A stretch of 12,813 nt of DNA, from assembly GCA_030146875.1 (NCBI GenBank), contig JASLAX010000061.1, positions 1 through 12,813 of the forward strand. The letters are read 5' to 3'. The position numbers and the translations under genes were made by a program. The notes under the pieces are model-generated. The model made no database searches. It worked only from the letters and a program-made list of their open reading frames with translations, and was not told the DNA's origin. The DNA comes from Longimicrobiaceae bacterium. GTDB lineage: Bacteria > Gemmatimonadota > Gemmatimonadetes > Longimicrobiales > Longimicrobiaceae. Shown in pieces: positions 6,136 through 11,506 of this stretch (position 1 is its first letter; each line of letters starts with the position of its first letter).

Positions 6136-6154
6136 CCCCACCCCACCCCACCCC
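6136..6154 (-). other. Canonical G-quadruplex motif, four G4 runs with one-base loops
   Basis: The minus strand reads GGGGTGGGGTGGGGTGGGG, four runs of four G separated by single T, a pattern known to fold into very stable parallel quadruplexes. It begins four bases after the hairpin at 6088-6131. For plus-strand transcription the G-runs are on the template strand; the RNA would be C-rich. Confidence 0.75.
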
Positions 6155-6561
6155 GACCGGTCCGGGGACCGGCCTTCCGGCTCACCCCACCACCCCGCCC
6201 CACCACTCCCTGCAGGTCCGCGAGGGCCCGCTCGACGCGCGAGCGGACGCATGATCCGAGCCGCCGTCGGACCCACCGCACGCTCGACGCGACTTTCCGA
6301 CGAGGCCTCCGCCCGACGATCCCCGCACCGCCTCGGCTTGCGGGCGGACGCGTCCGCACCGATCCTTCCCCCGCACGCGTCGCGCATCCTCCCGGCCCCG
6401 CGGACCCGCGTCCCCCGCCGCCGCACGTCCTAGCGCGGTAGGAGCGCGACTCCGCGACGGAGACGGGCGCCGCGACTCCCCTTCGCCGACCAGCCCCTCC
6501 GAATGCGGCATCCTAACGAACCATCCCCCCCGGCGGCAAGGGCTCGCGGCACGGGGATCTC

Positions 6562-7614
6562 GTGATGAGGCGCCTGCCCCCGCACCACGTCGTCGGCGGC
6601 ACCGGCGGCGGCCGGTTCCGCGTCCCGTGGCGGCTGGAGGCCCCGGAGGACCGCGGCTTCGGCGCGCTGCTCCGCTGGCAGTGGCAGCGCCTCACGCGCG
6701 GCACGCCGCCCAACCCGCCGCCGGGCTCGTTCCCGCCCGGCGAGCCCAACGTGGCGCACCCGCGCACGCCCGCGCGCGAGATCCGCGTCACGTGGGTCGG
6801 CCACTCCACCTTCCTGGTGCAGGCGGGCGGGTTCAACGTCCTCACCGACCCCATCTGGAGCCGCCGCGCCTCGCCGTCGCAGCGGTTCGGGCCGGCGCGC
6901 CTCGCTCCCCCGGGCATTGCGATCGAGGACCTGCCCGCGCTGGACGCCGTGGTCCTCTCCCACGACCACTACGACCACCTGGACGAGGGCACGGTGCTGG
7001 CGCTGCGGGAGCGCTACGGCCCGGACCTGCTGTGGATCACCCCGCTCTGGTACCATGAGTGGCTGGCGGCGCGCGGGATGAGGAAGGTGGAGCAGCTCGA
7101 CTGGTGGGAGGAGACGAAGGTGCGGGGAGAGGGCGGCACGGGGCGCATCGTGTGCCTGCCCGCGCAGCACTGGACGCGCCGCTCCACGAGCGAGATGAAC
7201 ACGCGCCTCTGGGCCTCGTGGGCCATCGTGGGCCGCAACGGCGAGTCCGTCTACTTCGGCGGAGACAGCGGCTTCTTCGCCGCGTACGCCGAGATCGGGG
7301 AGCGCGCCGGCCCCTTCGACGTCGTCCTGCTCCCCATCGGCGCGTACGAGCCGCGCTGGTTCATGCGCTCCTCGCACATGAACCCCGAGGACGCGGTGCG
7401 GGCGTACCGGGCGCTGGGCGGCCAGGGGACCTTCGTCGGCATGCACTGGGGCACCTTCCGCCTGACCGACGAGGACCCGCTGGAGCCGCCCGTCCGCACC
7501 CGAACCGCGTGGGAGGCGCAGGGCCTGCCCCCCGAGCGGCTCCGCATCCTGCGCCACGGCGACACCGCCATCGTGCGGTCCACGTCGACCGCGAAGAAGC
7601 AGCGCCACAGGTAG
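6562..7614 (+). CDS. Metallo-beta-lactamase-fold hydrolase, NAPE-PLD/RomA/UlaG-like
   Basis: A 350-residue protein with the complete metal-binding set of this family: HSTFLVQ (H81) near the N-terminus, HDHYDH at 134-139, H203 in PAQHW, D235 in FGGDSGFF and H295 in GMHWGTF. The block GAYEPRWFMRSSHMNPEDAV (260-279) is characteristic of the branch that includes N-acyl-phosphatidylethanolamine phospholipase D and bacterial RomA. Two zinc ions and a phosphodiester or lactone substrate would be expected, but the bacterial substrate is unknown. No signal peptide or membrane segment is visible, so it is probably cytoplasmic. The start is ambiguous: GTG at 6562 is followed directly by ATG at 6565, with only a weak GGGGAT upstream. 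It ends 10 bases from the convergent lipoprotein gene. Confidence 0.88.
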   Translation: MMRRLPPHHVVGGTGGGRFRVPWRLEAPEDRGFGALLRWQWQRLTRGTPPNPPPGSFPPGEPNVAHPRTPAREIRVTWVGHSTFLVQAGGFNVLTDPIWSRRASPSQRFGPARLAPPGIAIEDLPALDAVVLSHDHYDHLDEGTVLALRERYGPDLLWITPLWYHEWLAARGMRKVEQLDWWEETKVRGEGGTGRIVCLPAQHWTRRSTSEMNTRLWASWAIVGRNGESVYFGGDSGFFAAYAEIGERAGPFDVVLLPIGAYEPRWFMRSSHMNPEDAVRAYRALGGQGTFVGMHWGTFRLTDEDPLEPPVRTRTAWEAQGLPPERLRILRHGDTAIVRSTSTAKKQRHR

Positions 7615-7624
7615 GCGGCGGACG

Positions 7625-7873
7625 CTACTCCCGCGCGGTGTCGTTCTGCGCCGAGTCGGGCGACGACCCCACGGCCGACGGCGGGCTCTGCCCGGCGGTG
7701 CTGTCGAGCGGCGGCACGGGCGTGACGTCGGTGCCCGTCACCATGGAGTCGGGGCGGTTGGACGCGGCGTTCTCCTCCTCGCGGCCGGTGCCCTGGTTCC
7801 CGCCGGCTCCGTCGCAGGCGGCCAGGGAGACGGCGGCGAGCACGGCCAGGGCGAGTGGACGCATCATCGGCAT
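7625..7873 (-). CDS. Small putative lipoprotein with disordered tail
   Basis: This 82-residue product begins MPMMRPLALAVLAAV and has a lipobox SLAAC at 16-20, so it should be lipid-modified at C20. The start at 7873 is supported by GGAGGAG seven bases upstream; two in-frame ATGs follow at 7867 and 7864. The mature part is entirely serine/proline/glycine/aspartate-rich (for example DGAGGNQGTGREEENAASNR) with no predicted fold, suggesting an unstructured envelope tether or a rapidly evolving small lipoprotein. Function is unknown. The gene is divergent from the propeller lipoprotein at 8022, with about 150 bases between starts. Confidence 0.72.
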   Translation of the reverse strand: MPMMRPLALAVLAAVSLAACDGAGGNQGTGREEENAASNRPDSMVTGTDVTPVPPLDSTAGQSPPSAVGSSPDSAQNDTARE

Positions 7874-8021
7874 CGGTTCTCCTCCTTCAGGTTCGGCGGT
7901 CGCGGGCCGGGTGCGCCGCGCGTGGCCGGGACCGAGGCATCCGGCGTACCAGCGGCGGGTCAGGGGCGGGAGGCGCGGCGCCCCGCGGCGCGCGACGACA
8001 CTCACGGCGAGTCCACCACCG

Positions 8022-9230
8022 ATGAACCTCCTCCGAGCAGAGAGAGCGGGTACCGGGCACCGCTTCGCTTTTCCCCTCGCGCGGCTCGTCTGCGCCGCTT
8101 CCGTGGCGGCGGTCTCCGCGTGCGCAGCCGCGGAGCGGGCGAGCACGCCTCTCCAGCGGTGGGTGCTGGAGGAGGACCTCCGCATCGGGAGCGAGGACGC
8201 CCCCGCGTACGCACTGTCCGATGTGCGCCACGTGGTGAGCGGGCGCGACGGTCGCATCTACGTCGCCGAGCCGACGGAGGTCCGGGTGTTCGACAGGGCC
8301 GGCGGACACGTCCGAACGGCGGGGCGTAAGGGAGACGGGCCGGGAGAGTACCGCGGGCTCATGCGCCTGGCCTGGCTGGGAGACACGCTCGTGGCCATCG
8401 AGGCGTTCCCCTTCCGCGTCACCCTCCTGACTGCGGACGGCGCCACCCTCTCGACGCGGACGGTTCGGTCTCCCTCCCAGGGCCGGTTGCTGGTGCCGGG
8501 GGGCGCGATCGGCGTCCTGCGCGATGGGTCGCTTCTGATGGCCCCCATGTACTCCACGCAGAACGCCCACTCGGTGACGGCGCTCCCCATCTACCGGGTT
8601 CGAGCCGATGGGCGTGCCTTCGGAACGCTGGGCCACGTAGCTACCGGCAATGGGCTGGTGAGCGTCTCCTCCGGAGCCGTGTCGCTGGCGATGGACCACC
8701 CGCTCCCGTCCGACGATCTGCCGGCCGTCGCGCCCGACGGCAGCGGGGTCGTGATCGTCGAACGCGGTCCGACCACGGAGCCGGATGGCGCGCCGTACCG
8801 CGTGATCCGCCTCGGCCCCACCGGCGACACGCTCTTCGCGCGGAGATACGACTACGTACCGCTCCCCGTGTCCCGGGCGGCCGCGGACAGCCTCCGGCGG
8901 AAGATGGGCGCGACCCTCGCCGGGATCCCCCGCACCGGCTCCTTGTCGGATGCCATCGCCGATGCGCTGGACCTTCCGGCGCACCAGCCGCCGGTGACCG
9001 CGCTGGTGGTCGCGACCGACGGCAGCATCTGGCTGCGCCGCGAGGCGCTGGGCCGCGACCCGGTGCCGTGGACGGTGCTGGCGGCGGACGGCGACCCGCT
9101 GGCGACGATCGACCTGCCCGCCGGGCTGGTGTTGCACCACATCTCGGAGCGCACCGCGCTGGGCGTGGTCCGGGGCGAGGACGACGTGCCGCTGGTGGTG
9201 CGGTACCGCATCGACCGCGGGGGACGCTGA
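8022..9230 (+). CDS. 6-bladed beta-propeller-like lipoprotein, function unknown
   Basis: The 402-residue protein has a long N-terminal region (MNLLRAERAGTGHRFAFPLA), a hydrophobic core at about 17-31 and a lipobox VSAC at 31-34, indicating lipid attachment at C34. Repeated blade-like segments follow: VVSGRDGRIYVAEPTEVRVF, then AGRKGDGPGEYRGLMRLAWL (100-119), a signature of the 6-bladed propeller proteins of Bacteroidota and Gemmatimonadota, then DLPAVAPDGSGVVIVE, and TALVVATDGSIWLRREALG. Such proteins are extracytoplasmic and their ligands are mostly unknown. The ATG at 8022 has no clear Shine-Dalgarno. The open frame continues far upstream to 7059 but there it only shadows the MBL gene and intergenic DNA. 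Confidence 0.82.
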   Translation: MNLLRAERAGTGHRFAFPLARLVCAASVAAVSACAAAERASTPLQRWVLEEDLRIGSEDAPAYALSDVRHVVSGRDGRIYVAEPTEVRVFDRAGGHVRTAGRKGDGPGEYRGLMRLAWLGDTLVAIEAFPFRVTLLTADGATLSTRTVRSPSQGRLLVPGGAIGVLRDGSLLMAPMYSTQNAHSVTALPIYRVRADGRAFGTLGHVATGNGLVSVSSGAVSLAMDHPLPSDDLPAVAPDGSGVVIVERGPTTEPDGAPYRVIRLGPTGDTLFARRYDYVPLPVSRAAADSLRRKMGATLAGIPRTGSLSDAIADALDLPAHQPPVTALVVATDGSIWLRREALGRDPVPWTVLAADGDPLATIDLPAGLVLHHISERTALGVVRGEDDVPLVVRYRIDRGGR

Positions 9231-9511
9231 GGGCCGACCTCCGCCGGCACGACGCACCTCTCCCGCCGCGAGCCGCGCACGAACCCCTTGCGGGGAACGG
9301 ACAACCGCGACATACATTGATGTCCCCCGACAGCGGATGCGTCCCGGCGGGGCCTTCGCCGCGGCGCGCGACCCCCGTCGAGCGCCGCTCCCGTCTCCCG
9401 GCGCCCCGGCTCCCGCCGCGCTCCGGTCCCTGGTCCCACCCCGTCCCACCACGCACGCCGGGCGGCCGTCTCGCATACGCGCGGACGTGCACGGCGGAGC
9501 GTGCGAGAGCC

Positions 9512-9922
9512 ATGTCGACGCTGCCCCCCCTTTCCGACGCCGAGCTGTTCCAGGTCGAATCGCTGGCCTGCGACGCGGACGCCGCCGCGTGGCGCGCCGA
9601 CCCCGCCGAGGCCGACACGCTGGCCGTGGAGATGACCGACGCCGAGCTGCGCTTCGTCTCCACCCTGGACCCGGACCGCGCCCTGCGCATGGTGCGCGAG
9701 ATCCGGCGCCTGCGCCGGGTGGAGGAGCGCCTGGCGGAGATGTGCGACGTGATCCAGCATCTGAACGACTTTCTGGAGCGCCGCGGCCTGGTCGCGCAGG
9801 CGCAGCGCTTCGTGGAGGTGCGCGCGCAGCTCGCGCGCATCCACCCGGACGACTTCGACGGCGTGACGCCCGGGGTGGGCGTGGCCGTGCGGACCCGCCG
9901 GGCCCCGTCCCCCGCCGCGTGA
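9512..9922 (+). CDS. Small helical hypothetical protein, faintly Ea22-like
   Basis: This is a 136-residue soluble protein. The middle (residues 48-95) is strongly helical and charged (MVREIRRLRRVEERLAEMC), likely a short coiled coil. DAELRFVSTLDPDRALRMVR loosely resembles the linker-helix seen in phage Ea22/Ead-type proteins, but nothing else around it is phage-like, so I do not rely on that. The start at ATG 9512 is a choice: the frame also contains an ATG at 9320, but the 64 extra residues would be proline/arginine-rich and lack protein-like codon bias. GAGAG stands just before the chosen ATG. It lies 80 bases upstream of the next small gene and may be cotranscribed with it. Confidence 0.65.
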   Translation: MSTLPPLSDAELFQVESLACDADAAAWRADPAEADTLAVEMTDAELRFVSTLDPDRALRMVREIRRLRRVEERLAEMCDVIQHLNDFLERRGLVAQAQRFVEVRAQLARIHPDDFDGVTPGVGVAVRTRRAPSPAA

Positions 9923-10001
9923 GGCGCCACCCCGCCCGCACGTCCCCGGCGGGAGCCGCGCGCCCCGCCCGCGCGCCCCGCACGACACCCGCAGTCGCTC
10001 C

Positions 10002-10364
10002 ATGACCCCCCGAAACGTCCGCCTGCCCGACGCCTTCTATGTGCCGCGCCTGGACGCGCACGGCCGCGAGGTCCGCGACGTGATGCCGTGGGAGGACGCC
10101 GTCTCGTACGCCACCGACGGGCGCCGCATCGGGGTGCACTACCGCGACGGGCACGTGGAGTGGCTGGGCGACCTTCCCGCCGACCACGCGGCCGCCGCCC
10201 CCGGCGACGACCCGGTCCGCGTTCTGGCCGAGGACTTCGAGGACGTGGACCTGGACGCGCTGGTCTCCGGGCTGCGCGCCTACGTGGAGCGCCACCCCGT
10301 CCTGCGCACCGTCTGGGTGGACGACCTGGCCGCACTGGAGACGCTGCGGCGGCGCAGCGCCTGA
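10002..10364 (+). CDS. Small hypothetical protein, weak LytTR-like pattern
   Basis: The product is 120 residues, acidic, without signal or membrane segment. The order of features is a predicted beta region (EDAVSYATDGRRIGVHYRDG, residues 31-50), an acidic linker (ADDPVR-like, about 58-80), then a helix and YVERHPVLRTVWVDDLAALE (95-114). A strand pair around a DG turn followed by an RH-x-x-L-containing strand is reminiscent of LytTR DNA-binding domains, but the spacing is off and I regard this as a hypothesis only. No Shine-Dalgarno is seen before the ATG. Third-position G/C preference is strong, which supports a real gene. It sits between the helical protein gene at 9512 and the phosphatidyltransferase at 10504. 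Confidence 0.65.
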   Translation: MTPRNVRLPDAFYVPRLDAHGREVRDVMPWEDAVSYATDGRRIGVHYRDGHVEWLGDLPADHAAAAPGDDPVRVLAEDFEDVDLDALVSGLRAYVERHPVLRTVWVDDLAALETLRRRSA

Positions 10365-10397
10365 CCGCCGCGGGACCTCCGCTCTCCCGCCGACGGG

Positions 10398-10403
10398 TAT
10401 CAT
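10398..10403 (+). promoter_or_regulatory. Possible -10 box upstream of the CDP-alcohol phosphatidyltransferase gene
   Basis: TATCAT matches five of six consensus -10 bases in a G+C-rich spacer, but 17 bases upstream there is no -35 resemblance (ACCTCC). A start near 10410 would place the hairpin at 10408-10436 at the 5' end and leave a leader of about 95 bases. Confidence 0.3.
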
Positions 10404-10407
10404 CCGC

Positions 10408-10436
10408 AGAGGGACCGGCGCCTGACCGGTCCCTCT
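10408..10436 (+). other. 11-bp perfect hairpin between the 10002 gene and the phosphatidyltransferase gene
   Basis: Bases 10408-10418 (AGAGGGACCGG) pair with 10426-10436 around a seven-base loop. There is no T-run after it. A TATCAT at 10398-10403, five of six matches to a -10 box, lies directly upstream, so the hairpin would fall at the very 5' end of a transcript starting there. It may be a T-less terminator of the preceding gene or a 5' stabilising structure. Confidence 0.5.
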
Positions 10437-10503
10437 CGCGCGTCCGGCACCCGCCGCGCTCGCACCTCGACGCCCTCCTCCGCTCCCACCCGAACGCCCG
10501 CCC

Positions 10504-11178
10504 ATGACCACCCGCACCGAGTTCACCGAGGCCCGCCGCGAGATGCAGAGCCTGCTGGCGCCCGTGGAGCGCCGCACCCTGAAGTGGCTCGCCGAGCGGA
10601 TGCCCGCCGCCGTCAACTCCGACCACCTGACCGCCCTGGGGCTGTTCGCCATGCTGGCCGGGGGAATCTTCTACGCGTTCAGCGCGCGCGACGGCCTGTG
10701 GCTGCACGCCGTGAACGTGGCGCTGCTGGTCAACTGGTTCGGCGACTCGCTGGATGGGAGCCTGGCGCGCCACCGCAACAAGCTGCGCCCGCGCTACGGC
10801 TTCTACGTGGACCACATCGTGGACATCTTCGGCGCGTTCTTCCTGCTGGGCGGCATGGCCCTCTCGGGCCACATGGACGTGCGGATCGCGCTGGGGCTGC
10901 TGGTGGCCTACTTCGCGCTCAACATCAACATCTACCTGACCACCTACGTGCTGGGGGTCTTCAAGATCTCGTACGGGCCGCTGGGCGGCACGGAGCTGCG
11001 GATCCTCCTGGCGGCGGCGAACCTCTCCATCCTCTACGGCCCGCCGCTGGCGATGGCGGGGCGCGCGTTCCGCCTCTTCGACGTCGCGGGCGTCGTGGGC
11101 ATCGTGGGGATCACCGCGGTGCTGGTGGTGACGACGATCCAGAACACCATCCAGCTCTACCGCCTGGAGCGCGTCTAG
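10504..11178 (+). CDS. CDP-alcohol phosphatidyltransferase family membrane protein
   Basis: This enzyme class moves a phosphatidyl or related group from a CDP-linked donor to an alcohol, in phospholipid synthesis at the cytoplasmic membrane. The family signature is present at residues 81-107: D81-x2-D84-G85-x2-A88-R89, then G99, D103 and D107 (GDSLDGSLARHRNKLRPRYG, then FYVDHIVD), the four metal-binding aspartates all intact. The gap between R89 and G99 is nine residues, about one longer than the textbook pattern. Several membrane helices surround it (about 42-60, 65-80, 105-120, 128-150, 165-185, 194-212). The protein is 224 residues. The acceptor alcohol cannot be read from the sequence. 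The start ATG lacks a Shine-Dalgarno; the context is GCCCGCCC. Confidence 0.9.
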   Translation: MTTRTEFTEARREMQSLLAPVERRTLKWLAERMPAAVNSDHLTALGLFAMLAGGIFYAFSARDGLWLHAVNVALLVNWFGDSLDGSLARHRNKLRPRYGFYVDHIVDIFGAFFLLGGMALSGHMDVRIALGLLVAYFALNINIYLTTYVLGVFKISYGPLGGTELRILLAAANLSILYGPPLAMAGRAFRLFDVAGVVGIVGITAVLVVTTIQNTIQLYRLERV

Positions 11179-11206
11179 CGGCGGGCGCGCGGACGGAGGA
11201 TGGACG

Positions 11207-11221
11207 GGAGCCCCGGGCTCC
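11207..11221 (+). terminator. Short hairpin after the phosphatidyltransferase gene
   Basis: GGAGCCC and GGGCTCC flank a single C, effectively a six-pair stem with a three-base loop, 28 bases after the stop codon. There is no T-run, so it is at best a weak pause or terminator. Confidence 0.3.
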
Positions 11222-11290
11222 AGGCGGGGCGAGCGGGAGGGTCCGGCGGAGCTCGAATGCCCTTCGCGGGGTGGCGAGATGCCTCCGCAC

Positions 11291-11319
11291 TTCCCGAAAA
11301 CGCGCATCTGGATTAGATT
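11291..11319 (+). promoter_or_regulatory. Candidate promoter of the DEAD-box helicase leader
   Basis: The only A+T-rich patch in this intergenic region (GATTAGATTTCAG) contains TAGATT at 11314-11319, four of six -10 matches. TTCCCG at 11291-11296 is 17 bases upstream and only a weak -35. A start near 11326 would yield a leader of about 180 bases before the helicase ATG. Confidence 0.4.
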
Positions 11320-11325
11320 TCAGTC

Positions 11326-11506
11326 TTACCCGCCGCCCGCGCCGCTCCCACGAGCGGCGCCCGCGCGGGAGGGCCCCCGGTGGCGGGCCCCGGTCGGAAC
11401 GGCAAGCGCAGGGCGGAGCTCGCGCCGAGCTTCGCCCCTTTTTCTTGCCTCCGACCTCTCCCAGAGCGCGCCTCGGCCACCCGGCGCGCTGCAGAAAAGG
11501 TTACTG
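11326..11506 (+). ncRNA. Structured 5' leader of the helicase gene (possible attenuator or short RNA)
   Basis: In order this stretch holds a nine-pair hairpin with a CCAC loop (11339-11347 with 11352-11360), a pair of GGGCCC palindromes around 11372-11391, the intrinsic terminator at 11411-11443, and an eight-pair hairpin (11465-11472 with 11483-11490) that ends just before the Shine-Dalgarno AAAAGG. No leader peptide is evident. The terminator inside the leader means transcripts should either stop at about 11445, producing a small RNA of roughly 120 bases, or read through into the helicase. This is an inference from structure; the 5' end is not shown directly. Confidence 0.45.
11411..11443 (+). 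terminator. Complete intrinsic terminator upstream of the DEAD-box helicase gene
   Basis: Bases 11411-11422 pair with 11426-11437: twelve pairs, one a G-U, around a three-base loop CGC. After one C comes TTTTT (11439-11443) and then CTT. This is the best Rho-independent terminator in the window, and it is oriented for plus-strand transcription. It lies 232 bases after the phosphatidyltransferase stop and 63 bases before the helicase start, so it may end either the upstream unit or an attenuated helicase leader. Confidence 0.8.

Larger units (their letters stand above)
6051..6561. other. 510-base gene-free stretch, C-rich on the plus strand
   Basis: Open frames here are arginine/proline-rich and look like random G+C-rich reading frames, so I call no gene. 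The stretch holds the hairpin at 6088-6131, the G-quadruplex motif at 6136-6154, a CCGGTCC/GGACCGG inverted repeat at 6157-6172, and a six-pair stem CGCTCG/CGAGCG at 6229-6245. From 6121 to about 6212 the plus strand is rich in C and poor in G, resembling a Rho-loading region. A promoter for the following gene should lie near its end, but I see no clear -10/-35 pair. Confidence 0.6.

Noticed and set aside
6136..6154. CRISPR-like or tandem-repeat array
   Set aside because: The repeat unit is only five bases and has no spacers; it is better described as a quadruplex-forming tract.
6430..7608. 392-codon minus-strand frame opposite the MBL-fold gene
   Set aside because: All five metal-binding motifs are on the plus strand; the minus frame is a composition artefact.
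9320..9511. Upstream in-frame ATG extending the 9512 gene by 64 codons, just after a TACATT -10-like box
   Set aside because: The extension is proline/arginine-rich without third-position bias or predicted structure, and the spacing from the -10-like box does not suit a leaderless start.
9512..9922. Prophage remnant suggested by Ea22-like resemblance
   Set aside because: No integrase, structural gene, attachment repeat or composition shift is nearby; the similarity is only a short helical pattern.
7887..10652. 921-codon open frame on the minus strand across the propeller and small genes
   Set aside because: Its translation is arginine/glycine/alanine-rich with no domain; it is the mirror of well-supported plus-strand genes in a G+C-rich genome where stop codons are rare.
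8641..11307. 888-codon minus-strand open frame
   Set aside because: It runs antisense to the phosphatidyltransferase and other genes and is low-complexity; no motif or ribosome-binding site supports it.
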